Under the pieces are notes generated by a model. That model did not search any database and was not told where the DNA came from. It was given only the letters and a program-made list of their open reading frames with translations. From NCBI RefSeq assembly GCF_024158035.1, contig NZ_JAMZEK010000006.1:21453-85452 (forward strand): DNA of 64,000 nt, given 5' to 3'. The DNA is from Dyella lutea (GTDB taxonomy: Bacteria; Pseudomonadota; Gammaproteobacteria; Xanthomonadales; Rhodanobacteraceae). Made by a program: the position numbers and the translations under genes. This document shows positions 38,617 through 49,031 of this stretch, in pieces. Positions within the stretch are counted from its first letter, which is position 1; each line of letters starts with the position of its first letter.

Positions 38617-39750
38617 TTACTGCTGGACCTGCAGCTCCGTGCGGCGGTTGCGGGCGCGACCGGCGTCGGTGTCGTTGGTGTCCACCGGATCGCTCTCGCC
38701 GTGGCCGACCGGGCCCTCCAGACGGCTCGCGTCGATGCCGTGCGCCGTCAGGTAGTCGTACACGATCTGCGCGCGACGCTCCGACAGGGCCTGGTTGTAC
38801 TGCTCCGTGCCCTTCGAGTCGGTGTAGCCCGCCACCATCACCTTCACCTGCGGGTAGCGCTGCAGCGTATCCACCGCCTGGTCCAGGATCGACAGCGAGT
38901 CCGCCGTCGGCTCCGCCAGCGCCTTGCCGATCTCCGACGCCTTCACGTGACCCTTCTTCGGGTAATCGAACTTGAAGTTCACGCCGCGCAGGTCGATCAC
39001 CACCTTCTGCGGGCAGCCGTCCGGACCCACAATCGTGCCGGCAGCCGTCGCCGGGCACTTGTCGTCGCAGTCGTTCACGCCGTCATGGTCGCTGTCCAGC
39101 GTCGAGCAGTCCGGAGCCGGCGGCGGCGGGGCCACGGCCGGGGCCGGCGGGGCCGGCGGCGCGCCAAAGCGCGACACGATGCTGAAGCCCAGGAACCAGT
39201 CACCGTAGCCGTCCTGCGCCGGCTGGCTCTTGTTGTCCCAGTCGTAGCGGTAGCCGCCTTCGATGCGCACGTCCGAGCTGTCCGTCACCGTCTTGGACAC
39301 GCCCAGACCCAGCTCCGCCGCCGGCGAGAAGCCCTGCGCACCACGGTCGTGGTGGTTGCTCGCCATCACCCCGGCCAGCAGGTACGGACGCCAGGCATTC
39401 CAGTCGCCGCGATAAAAGCGAGCCGCCGCGCCGAACGTGTTGTTCGACCACTTGCCGCCGCCCACCGCGCCATCCACCCTGCGCTTGGTCCGGTCCACGA
39501 ACAGGTCGATCGACGCGTCCGGCGAGATGAAACGACCCACGCCCAGACCGTAGTACAGCTGACGGCTGTTCGTATTCCGGTCGGTGTCGTTGTAGTAACC
39601 ACCAATGGTCGGCGCGATGTACCAGCGATCGTCGTAGCTCGACGAGCTCGTGCTCGGTGCGCTGTCCGCCGGCGCCGTGTCCTGCGCGTGAACGGCACCC
39701 ACGCCGCCCAGGGCCAGAGCAATCAGAAAATACAAGCCCTTACGTTTCAT
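38617..39750 (-). CDS. OmpA-family outer-membrane protein, copy 1
   Basis: 377 residues. Signal peptide 1-22 (Val-His-Ala before Gln-Asp). An eight-strand beta-barrel domain (about 40-205) ends Phe-Leu-Gly-Phe-Ser-Ile-Val-Ser-Arg-Phe. Then comes an Ala/Pro linker, a thrombospondin-3-like calcium motif Asp-Ser-Asp-His-Asp-Gly-Val-Asn-Asp-Cys, and a C-terminal peptidoglycan-binding OmpA domain (Val-Ala-Gly-Tyr-Thr-Asp, Asn-Gln-Ala-Leu-Ser-Glu-Arg-Arg-Ala, Arg-Asn-Arg-Arg). It differs from copy 2 by one residue (Ser where copy 2 has Asn, near residue 358). Confidence 0.95.
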   Translation of the reverse strand: MKRKGLYFLIALALGGVGAVHAQDTAPADSAPSTSSSSYDDRWYIAPTIGGYYNDTDRNTNSRQLYYGLGVGRFISPDASIDLFVDRTKRRVDGAVGGGKWSNNTFGAAARFYRGDWNAWRPYLLAGVMASNHHDRGAQGFSPAAELGLGVSKTVTDSSDVRIEGGYRYDWDNKSQPAQDGYGDWFLGFSIVSRFGAPPAPPAPAVAPPPPAPDCSTLDSDHDGVNDCDDKCPATAAGTIVGPDGCPQKVVIDLRGVNFKFDYPKKGHVKASEIGKALAEPTADSLSILDQAVDTLQRYPQVKVMVAGYTDSKGTEQYNQALSERRAQIVYDYLTAHGIDASRLEGPVGHGESDPVDTNDTDAGRARNRRTELQVQQ

Positions 39751-39998
39751 CAGGTGTCTCCTTCGATTATTGGTTTTCGCGTCCGTTCCACGTCAGACGG
39801 GAGATCGCGCGTCAGAACAGTACTCATGCCGACAGGGCCGAGGCCCCGGCTTGTCGTTTCTGCCGCAAGCGCGAGAAAGTGTATCAAAACCGTTAAACAG
39901 TGCTATCTGCATCACATTGTCGCGCCAAAGGCCGGTGAAGCCTTGTTCAGGAACGCGGCACCTCCCGCACTCGTCTTATAACGGAATGGAAAAAGAAA

Positions 39999-40020
39999 AA
40001 GCCCGGCCAAAGCCGGGCTT
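39999..40020 (-). terminator. Terminator of ompA copy 2
   Basis: The same AAGCCCGGC-CAAA-GCCGGGCTT hairpin as copy 1 with a flanking A-run on the plus strand, so copy 2 transcripts should end before copy 1. Confidence 0.8.
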
Positions 40021-40044
40021 CTTCATGACACGGGGTGCAGATCC

Positions 40045-41178
40045 TTACTGCTGGACCTGCAGCTCCGTGCGGCGGTTGCGGGCGCGACCGGCGTCGGTGT
40101 CGTTGGTGTCCACCGGGTCGTTCTCGCCGTGGCCGACCGGGCCTTCCAGACGGCTCGCGTCGATGCCGTGCGCCGTCAGGTAGTCGTACACGATCTGCGC
40201 GCGACGCTCCGACAGGGCCTGGTTGTACTGCTCCGTGCCCTTCGAGTCGGTGTAACCGGCCACCATCACCTTCACCTGCGGGTAGCGCTGCAGCGTATCC
40301 ACCGCCTGGTCCAGGATCGACAGCGAGTCCGCCGTCGGCTCGGCCAGCGCCTTGCCGATCTCCGACGCCTTCACGTGACCCTTCTTCGGGTAATCGAACT
40401 TGAAGTTCACGCCGCGCAGGTCGATCACCACCTTCTGCGGGCAGCCGTCCGGACCCACAATCGTGCCGGCAGCCGTCGCCGGGCACTTGTCGTCGCAGTC
40501 GTTCACGCCGTCATGGTCGCTGTCCAGCGTCGAGCAGTCCGGAGCCGGCGGCGGCGGGGCCACGGCCGGGGCCGGCGGGGCCGGCGGCGCGCCAAAGCGC
40601 GACACGATGCTGAAGCCCAGGAACCAGTCACCGTAGCCGTCCTGCGCCGGCTGGCTCTTGTTGTCCCAGTCGTAGCGGTAGCCGCCTTCGATGCGCACGT
40701 CCGAGCTGTCCGTCACCGTCTTGGACACGCCCAGACCCAGCTCCGCCGCCGGCGAGAAGCCCTGCGCACCACGGTCGTGGTGGTTGCTCGCCATCACCCC
40801 GGCCAGCAGGTACGGACGCCAGGCATTCCAGTCGCCGCGATAAAAGCGAGCCGCCGCGCCGAACGTGTTGTTCGACCACTTGCCGCCGCCCACCGCGCCA
40901 TCCACCCTGCGCTTGGTCCGGTCCACGAACAGGTCGATCGACGCGTCCGGCGAGATGAAACGACCCACGCCCAGACCGTAGTACAGCTGACGGCTGTTCG
41001 TATTCCGGTCGGTGTCGTTGTAGTAACCACCAATGGTCGGCGCGATGTACCAGCGATCGTCGTAGCTCGACGAGCTCGTGCTCGGTGCGCTGTCCGCCGG
41101 CGCCGTGTCCTGCGCGTGAACGGCACCCACGCCGCCCAGGGCCAGAGCAATCAGAAAATACAAGCCCTTACGTTTCAT
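40045..41178 (-). CDS. OmpA-family outer-membrane protein, copy 2
   Basis: 377 residues, the same protein as copy 1 except for Asn in Gly-His-Gly-Glu-Asn-Asp-Pro. Signal peptide, beta-barrel, Ala/Pro linker, calcium-binding repeat and OmpA peptidoglycan-binding domain as in copy 1. GGAGACA precedes the start and is shared; the sequence further upstream (41192-41325) differs completely from that of copy 1, suggesting separate regulation of one protein. Confidence 0.95.
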   Translation of the reverse strand: MKRKGLYFLIALALGGVGAVHAQDTAPADSAPSTSSSSYDDRWYIAPTIGGYYNDTDRNTNSRQLYYGLGVGRFISPDASIDLFVDRTKRRVDGAVGGGKWSNNTFGAAARFYRGDWNAWRPYLLAGVMASNHHDRGAQGFSPAAELGLGVSKTVTDSSDVRIEGGYRYDWDNKSQPAQDGYGDWFLGFSIVSRFGAPPAPPAPAVAPPPPAPDCSTLDSDHDGVNDCDDKCPATAAGTIVGPDGCPQKVVIDLRGVNFKFDYPKKGHVKASEIGKALAEPTADSLSILDQAVDTLQRYPQVKVMVAGYTDSKGTEQYNQALSERRAQIVYDYLTAHGIDASRLEGPVGHGENDPVDTNDTDAGRARNRRTELQVQQ

Positions 41179-41325
41179 CAGGTGTCTCCTTGGTGGTAAT
41201 CCCTACTCGAAATGCCGTCGGCATGTTCGCCGCAATGTCCATGGCCGAAAAGCGGAACTTTCCGACCGTCGGAGGACATGGGCGCCACCCCTTAAGGTGA
41301 ATTCGATTATCGGGTCACGCCGTCT

Positions 41326-42777
41326 TTACAGCGTGAAAAGTTCCAGGAAATGCTGAACCGGCATTGAGTCGAGGCGGGAATCGTCAGTTGCCGCATTCAT
41401 GATTTCCTCGACTTTCATTGGCGGCAGATGCCCGCGAATGGCGGCCTCGAACTTTTTCCACAGCAGCGGAATACCCTCGGCGCGACGCATGCGATGACCG
41501 ATCGGATAGTCGATCGACACCTTGCCCGTGCTCGACCCATCCTTGAAGAACACTTGCACCGAGTTTCCGATGTAGCGCTTGTCGGGATCGAAATAGTCCC
41601 TGGTGAAATCAGGATTCTCGCCAACCACCATCTTCTCGCGCAGCGCGTCGATGCGCGGATCGGCGGCGACCTCCTCGTTGTAGTCGTCCGCGGTGAGGCG
41701 ACCGAAGATCAGCGGCACGGCGACCATGTACTGGATGCAGTGGTCGCGGTCGGCGTAGTTGGCCAGCGGGCCGGTCTTGTCGATGATGCGGCGTCCCGCC
41801 TCCTGGGTCTCGATCACCACCTTCTCGATCTGCTCGACCCTGTCCGCCACCTGCTCATGCAGCTGCATGGCGCACTCCACCGCGGTCTGCGCATGGAACT
41901 CGGCAGGGAAGCTGATCTTGAACAGCACGTTCTCCATCACGTAGCTGCCGAACGGGCGCTCGAACTCGAACGGGTTGCCCTTGAAAGCGACGTCGTAATA
42001 GCCCCACGTCTTCGCCGAGAGCGCCGAGGGATAGCCGACCACATCTCGGTACACGGCGTTGATCGCATGGATGACGGCGCGGCGGCAGGCGTCGCCGGCG
42101 GCCCAGCTCTTGCGCGGCCCGGTGTTCGGCGCGTGGCGATAGGTGCGCAGCGCGCCGTTGTCGATCCAGCTGTGCGACACGGCAGCGATGACCCGCTCCT
42201 TGTCTCCGCCCAGCATCGCGGTGGTCACCGCGGTGGACGCCAGGCGAACCAGGATGACGTGATCCTGGCCGACGCGGTTGAAGCTGTTCCTGAGCGCATA
42301 GCAGCCCTGGATCTCGTGCGCCTTGATCGCCCAGGTCAGCACGTCGCGCACGGTCAGCGGCTTGCCGCCCTCACGCTCGGCCTTGCGGCTCAGGTAATCG
42401 GCCACGGCGAGGATCGCGCCGAGGTTATCCGACGGGTGGCCCCACTCGGCAGCCAGCCAGGTATCGTTGAAATCCAGCCAGCGGATCTGCGTGCCGATGG
42501 CGAACGCGGCCTGCGCCGGATCGAGCTCATACCCAGTACCCGGCACGCGGGCGCCGCCCGGTAGCGTGGCACCCGGCACCAGGGGGCCGAGGTGCTTGAC
42601 GCACTCGGGAAACTTCATCGCCAGCATGGCAGTGGCCAGCGAATCGAGCAGCATGATGCGCGCGGTGTCGTAAGCCTCGGTCGAATCGACCCTGTAATCG
42701 ATGACATAGTCGGCGATGTCGACCATGGGTTGGTCGGGATCCGGACGCTTGGCGGAACGAATATCGTGCGCGCTCAT
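41326..42777 (-). CDS. prpD: 2-methylcitrate dehydratase PrpD
   Basis: 483 residues, MmgE/PrpD fold. Dehydrates 2-methylcitrate to 2-methyl-cis-aconitate in the methylcitrate cycle. Recognisable segments: Asp-Thr-Trp-Leu-Ala-Ala-Glu-Trp-Gly-His-Pro-Ser-Asp-Asn, Lys-Ala-His-Glu-Ile-Gln-Gly, Gly-Pro-Arg-Lys-Ser-Trp-Ala-Ala-Gly-Asp-Ala and Phe-Pro-Ala-Glu-Phe-His-Ala-Gln-Thr. It is present together with the AcnD/PrpF alternative on the same strand upstream, with a 124-nt gap to prpF. Confidence 0.94.
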   Translation of the reverse strand: MSAHDIRSAKRPDPDQPMVDIADYVIDYRVDSTEAYDTARIMLLDSLATAMLAMKFPECVKHLGPLVPGATLPGGARVPGTGYELDPAQAAFAIGTQIRWLDFNDTWLAAEWGHPSDNLGAILAVADYLSRKAEREGGKPLTVRDVLTWAIKAHEIQGCYALRNSFNRVGQDHVILVRLASTAVTTAMLGGDKERVIAAVSHSWIDNGALRTYRHAPNTGPRKSWAAGDACRRAVIHAINAVYRDVVGYPSALSAKTWGYYDVAFKGNPFEFERPFGSYVMENVLFKISFPAEFHAQTAVECAMQLHEQVADRVEQIEKVVIETQEAGRRIIDKTGPLANYADRDHCIQYMVAVPLIFGRLTADDYNEEVAADPRIDALREKMVVGENPDFTRDYFDPDKRYIGNSVQVFFKDGSSTGKVSIDYPIGHRMRRAEGIPLLWKKFEAAIRGHLPPMKVEEIMNAATDDSRLDSMPVQHFLELFTL

Positions 42778-42901
42778 GAGGCTCGTCTCCTGGCAACGGG
42801 AAAGCGCCCCGGCGACATGGTGCTCTGGCTGTCGCCGGGGCCCGATCCGGGCAGGTTACCCGTACGACGTCACCGCAGCGACAAAGCGCACCTGCACCGA
42901 C

Positions 42902-44086
42902 TTACCCCCCGGGCACGCGCACCGCACCTTCCATCAGCACCCGCGCGCTACGGCTCATGACGGCCTTGGTGACCGTCCAGGCGCCATCCACCCGCGCAGC
43001 CTCAGCGCCCACCCGCAGCGTTCCCGACGGATGACCGAAGCGCACCGACTGGCGTTCGCCACCGCCAGCGGCAAGGTTCACCAGCGTGCCGGGAATCGCG
43101 GCAGCGGTACCGATCGCCACGGCCGCCGTGCCCATCATCGCGTGATGCAGCTTGCCCATCGACATCGCGCGCACCAGCAGGTCGACATCGCCCGCTTTCA
43201 CCGGCTTACCGCTCGAGGCGACGTAGTCGGCCGGCGGCGCGACGAAGGCCACCTTGGGCGTGTGCTGGCGCGTGGCGATCTGGTCCAGCGACTGGATCAG
43301 GCCCATGCGCAGCGCGCCGTGTGCCCGGATCGTCTCGAACATCGCCAGCGCCTTGTCGTCACCGTTGATGGCGTCCTGCAGCTCGGCGCCGGTGTAGCCG
43401 ATCGCCGCAGCCTCGACGAAGATCGTAGGAATGCCCGCATTGATCATCGTCGCCTTGAGCGTGCCGACGCCGGGCACCTCCAGCTCGTCGACGAGATTGC
43501 CGGTGGGGAACATGGCCCCGCCCGCGCCCTCTTCCTCCGCCGCTGGATCCATGAATTCCAACTGCACCTCGGCGGCGGGGAAGGTCACGCCGTCCAGTTC
43601 GAAATCGCCGGCCTCCTGCACCGCGCCGTCGGTCATCGGCACATGGGCGATGATCGTCTTGGCGATATTGGCCTGCCAGATGCGCACGATGGCGATGCCG
43701 TCGCGCGGCACGCGCGCCGGATCGACCAGCCCACTGGCGATGGCGAACGGACCGACCGCCGCCGACAGGTTGCCGCAGTTGCCGCTCCAGTCGACAAACG
43801 CCTTGTCGATCGCGACTTGGCCGAACAGGTAATCCACGTCGTGATCCGGCCGCGAACTCTTGCTCACGATCACCGTCTTGCTGGTGCTGGAGGTGGCGCC
43901 GCCCATGCCGTCGATCTGCTTGCCGTAGGGATCGGGGCTACCGATCACCCGCATCAGCAAGGCATCGCGCGCTGCGCCGGGCGCCCGGGCGGCCTGGGGC
44001 AGATCGTCGAGGCGGAAGAACACGCCCTTGCTGGTGCCCCCGCGCATGTAGGTGGCGGGAATACGGATCTGTGGAGCATGCGACAT
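42902..44086 (-). CDS. prpF: 2-methylaconitate isomerase PrpF
   Basis: 394 residues. Works with AcnD by isomerising 2-methylaconitate so that AcnD can process it. Signatures: Tyr-Met-Arg-Gly-Gly-Thr-Ser-Lys-Gly-Val-Phe-Phe near the N-terminus, Asp-Trp-Ser-Gly-Asn-Cys-Gly-Asn-Leu and Ala-Met-Ser-Met-Gly-Lys-Leu-His-His-Ala-Met. ATG 44086 follows CGGAGA; the longer open frame is unsupported. It is 28 nt after the phosphoesterase gene in the same operon. Confidence 0.95.
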   Translation of the reverse strand: MSHAPQIRIPATYMRGGTSKGVFFRLDDLPQAARAPGAARDALLMRVIGSPDPYGKQIDGMGGATSSTSKTVIVSKSSRPDHDVDYLFGQVAIDKAFVDWSGNCGNLSAAVGPFAIASGLVDPARVPRDGIAIVRIWQANIAKTIIAHVPMTDGAVQEAGDFELDGVTFPAAEVQLEFMDPAAEEEGAGGAMFPTGNLVDELEVPGVGTLKATMINAGIPTIFVEAAAIGYTGAELQDAINGDDKALAMFETIRAHGALRMGLIQSLDQIATRQHTPKVAFVAPPADYVASSGKPVKAGDVDLLVRAMSMGKLHHAMMGTAAVAIGTAAAIPGTLVNLAAGGGERQSVRFGHPSGTLRVGAEAARVDGAWTVTKAVMSRSARVLMEGAVRVPGG

Positions 44087-44114
44087 GGGAATCTCCGGAA
44101 GTGCTCGCGCCGCG

Positions 44115-44695
44115 TCAGAACAAGCCAGCCTGCGTCGCGGGGGGATCGATTTCAGGCAGCAGCGGCCAACGGCCGATGATGTCGTAACGGTAGGGATGGC
44201 CGCCACCGATGACGAGGCACAGCTCATCGATGGTCCAGGCGATGGGTGGATCGAGCACGATCTTGTCTAGCGGCTGGGGGGCGTGATAGCTCAGGGTCAT
44301 GTGCGGCGTCACGCCGGTGGCGATGTGGCCGAATCCTGCTTGAACAAGACGCGACTGAATCGCCTGCAGCAAGGCGGTAAACGCCGGCGGCACACCACGC
44401 GCACGCATCGCCCAATGGATCGGACCCGACGTGCTCGCCGGCCCGACGATGCGGTTGAAGTGCAGTGTGCAAGAGGCCGCGGAAACGGCCGCACCCACCT
44501 GCATCAACGCCGCGCAGTCTTCATCGGTCGGCAGAAAAATGCGCTCGGAAAACGACTGGTGCAGGTTTGCCGGTGCGAACAGCGCGCTTCCCAGACGTTG
44601 GGGCAGCCCGAACCGATCCAGCAGAGCACCGATGTAATCCACCAGTGTCGGCGGCGGCATCGCCGCCAAGAACAGACGCGGCTCCGCACCCCGAC

Positions 44696-44699
<4 letters not shown>
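44115..44699 (-). CDS. 2H phosphoesterase (ThpR/LigT-like RNA 2',3'-cyclic phosphodiesterase)
   Basis: 194 residues with the two H-x-(S/T) motifs of the 2H family: Asn-Leu-His-Gln-Ser-Phe (about 46-51) and Pro-His-Met-Thr-Leu-Ser-Tyr (about 132-138). The family opens 2',3'-cyclic phosphates on RNA ends. The gene overlaps the acnD stop by 4 nt and precedes prpF, so it is embedded in the propionate operon with no obvious metabolic link. Confidence 0.85.
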
Positions 44700-47290
<2,591 letters not shown>

Positions 47291-47465
47291 AGGGGTCGGA
47301 AATCCTGGAGACAAACACTCGCTGACGGCAGATCGTGCCCGCGCCCGCGCACCTATTCCGGGCCCCTCCCGGGGCGTCACGGACCGGCGGCCCGGCAGAA
47401 CGGGCGGAACGACGCGAAGTCCGCCCATTGTAGCGGGACCGAGGCGTCGCCCCGAGGACTTCGGC

Positions 47466-47495
47466 TTGACCGCCATGCGCCGCGACCTCGACAAT
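47466..47495 (+). promoter_or_regulatory. Promoter of the yybP-ykoY/TerC transcript
   Basis: TTGACC (47466-47471) and GACAAT (47490-47495) with an 18-nt spacer. The expected transcription start falls just before the aptamer at about 47503, which supports it. The rest of the 47291-47465 gap (GC-rich, with short inverted repeats) should hold the acnD promoter, not identified. Confidence 0.55.
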
Positions 47496-47502
47496 GCGCA
47501 GG

Positions 47503-47632
47503 TACTGATCCCAAAAGGGAGTAGTTCCGGACGTCGGTTCACCCGGCGTTCGTGCGGTGGTCGTCATCACGAGCGGAGCACCGCTCCGGTCACCCCAGCG
47601 GCTTTGTCGCGAACGAGACTTTTGCGGTAACC
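47503..47632 (+). ncRNA. yybP-ykoY (manganese) riboswitch
   Basis: Conserved features of the class are visible in order: AAAAGGGAGTAG at 47513-47524, a variable hairpin arm, GTCGTCATCACG at about 47560-47571, then GGCTTTGTCGCGAACGAGAC (47600-47619) and TTTTGCGG closing the aptamer. It lies directly upstream of a TerC-family gene, the commonest yybP-ykoY partner. An inverted repeat AACCACGGG...CCCGTGGTT (about 47629-47656) follows and could be the expression platform; no T-tract is present, so control is probably of translation. The class senses Mn2+ (established for E. coli and Bacillus members). Confidence 0.85.
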
Positions 47633-47689
47633 ACGGGGCGGCGTGCGCCCGTGGTTGCTGCATTCGTCCCGCGCGCAGGAATGAACCGC

Positions 47690-48370
47690 ATGGATTTCCT
47701 CTCCCCCGAATTCTTCTCCGGCCTGGCGGCGATCGTCCTGCTCGATCTCGTGCTTGCCGGCGACAACGCGATCGTGATCGCCCTCGCCGCACGCAACCTG
47801 CCGCCCAGGCTGCAGAAGAAGGCGGTGTTCTGGGGCACCTTCGGTGCCGTCGGCGTGCGCGTGCTGCTGACCGCGGTCGTGGTCTACCTGCTCAAGCTTC
47901 CCGGCCTGATGCTGGCCGGCGGCCTGCTGCTGCTGCCGATCGCCTGGAAGCTGCTCAGGCACGAAGAGGAAGACCCCGACGTCAGCCCCGGCGACACGTT
48001 CTGGTCGGCGCTCAAGACCATCGTGGTGGCCGACGCGTTGATGGGCCTGGACAATGTGCTGGCGATCGCCGGTGCGTCGAAGGGCCACATGGGGCTGGTG
48101 ATCCTGGGATTGTTGATCAGCGTGCCGCTGGTGGTGTGGGGAAGCACACTGATCCTGAAGCTGATCGCGCGCTTCCCGGTGATCATCTACTTCGGCGCGG
48201 GTGCGATCGCCTGGACCGCGGCACGCATGATCGCCCACGACACTCTGCTCGCGCGCTGGTTCGACCCGCGCCCGTGGTCGGCGTATGCGCTGGACGCACT
48301 GCTGGTGCTGGCCGTCTGCGGCGGCGGCTGGCTGGTCCGGCGGAGGCAGATGCAGGGCTTGCGCGACTGA
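47690..48370 (+). CDS. TerC/YjbE-family membrane protein, candidate manganese exporter
   Basis: 226 residues with about seven hydrophobic helices and the TerC acidic motifs Asp-Leu-Val-Leu-Ala-Gly-Asp-Asn-Ala (19-27) and Ala-Asp-Ala-Leu-Met-Gly-Leu-Asp-Asn-Val. Riboswitch-controlled TerC proteins export Mn2+ or metallate exported enzymes. The ATG at 47690 has CAGGA at good spacing; an ATG at 47681 directly abuts that site and is unlikely. Its stop is within a 21-nt palindrome shared with the convergent channel gene. Confidence 0.9.
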   Translation: MDFLSPEFFSGLAAIVLLDLVLAGDNAIVIALAARNLPPRLQKKAVFWGTFGAVGVRVLLTAVVVYLLKLPGLMLAGGLLLLPIAWKLLRHEEEDPDVSPGDTFWSALKTIVVADALMGLDNVLAIAGASKGHMGLVILGLLISVPLVVWGSTLILKLIARFPVIIYFGAGAIAWTAARMIAHDTLLARWFDPRPWSAYALDALLVLAVCGGGWLVRRRQMQGLRD

Positions 48371-48381
48371 CTCAGTCGCGC
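48361..48381. terminator. Palindrome spanning two convergent stop codons
   Basis: GCGCGACTGA-C-TCAGTCGCGC, perfect 10-bp arms, contains the stop codons of the TerC gene (48368-48370) and of the channel gene (48372-48374). There is no T-tract; it may act as a barrier hairpin for both transcripts. Confidence 0.4.
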
Positions 48382-48896
48382 CGCCAGAAGCGCCCCATTT
48401 CCAGGAACGTGAAAGAGGCCGACCAGGTGATCAGCACGAAGCCGGTGAGCGCCTCGGTGCCCGCCAGGAAGCGCACCGGTCCGAAGGGAATCACGTCACC
48501 GAAGCCCACCGTGGTGAACGTCACTGCCGAAAAGTACACGTGGTCGACCAGCGAACCGGCCGCGATGCCGTGGACGTGGCCGAAAGACGGACCGATCGAC
48601 TGCAGCAGGTAGAACGCCAGGCCGAAGATCCAGATTTCGCAGACGTGCACGCTGAGCACGCCGAAGATGCCGTAGAGAACCTGGCGACGGTGATGCCTCC
48701 CGGTCCGGTCCTTGCCCCCCAGCCGGCGCGACAACCAGGAGAGCACCTCGTAATGCAGCGTTACGCAGAGGCCGACCGCCACGATGGTGGCGACGATCAC
48801 GGCGAGATTCACGCCCCAGTCGCCATAGGCATCGCCGTCTGCCGGTGCGCCACCGGATACGGCCTGCACCAGCCCACCGAGCAGCCACGCCTGCAT
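48372..48896 (-). CDS. Two-helix potassium-channel-like protein
   Basis: 174 residues. Hydrophobic helices near the N-terminus (about 25-45 and 75-95) and a C-terminal pore module: Thr-Phe-Thr-Thr-Val-Gly-Phe-Gly-Asp-Val-Ile-Pro, the K+ selectivity filter in its Gly-Phe-Gly variant, followed by an inner helix. ATG 48896 follows GGGAGGAA, a near-ideal ribosome-binding site. It matches the Ion_trans_2 family of small bacterial channels with no cytoplasmic regulatory domain. Confidence 0.82.
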   Translation of the reverse strand: MQAWLLGGLVQAVSGGAPADGDAYGDWGVNLAVIVATIVAVGLCVTLHYEVLSWLSRRLGGKDRTGRHHRRQVLYGIFGVLSVHVCEIWIFGLAFYLLQSIGPSFGHVHGIAAGSLVDHVYFSAVTFTTVGFGDVIPFGPVRFLAGTEALTGFVLITWSASFTFLEMGRFWRRD

Positions 48897-49031
48897 GGTT
48901 CCTCCCCCGCGGAGACCGTACTCCCGCGCGGTCACTGACACCATGCCAGAGCCGCCCGCCGCCGATCTTACAGACGAGGGCCGCGGCGGCGAAGCCGGCC
49001 ACGGTCGCCCCCTCGCTGTCGCGGATGGAAC

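Larger units (their letters stand above)
38571..41191. repeat. Tandem direct duplication of the ompA segment
   Basis: Two 1193-bp direct repeats, 38571-39763 and 39999-41191 (offset 1428 nt), each carry ribosome-binding site, gene and terminator. I counted six substitutions, all within the 3' part of the genes (about 38689-38916 in copy 1). The remaining about 850 bp read as identical. The 235 nt between the repeats and the DNA upstream of copy 2 are unrelated, so the copies have different promoters. Confidence 0.92.
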
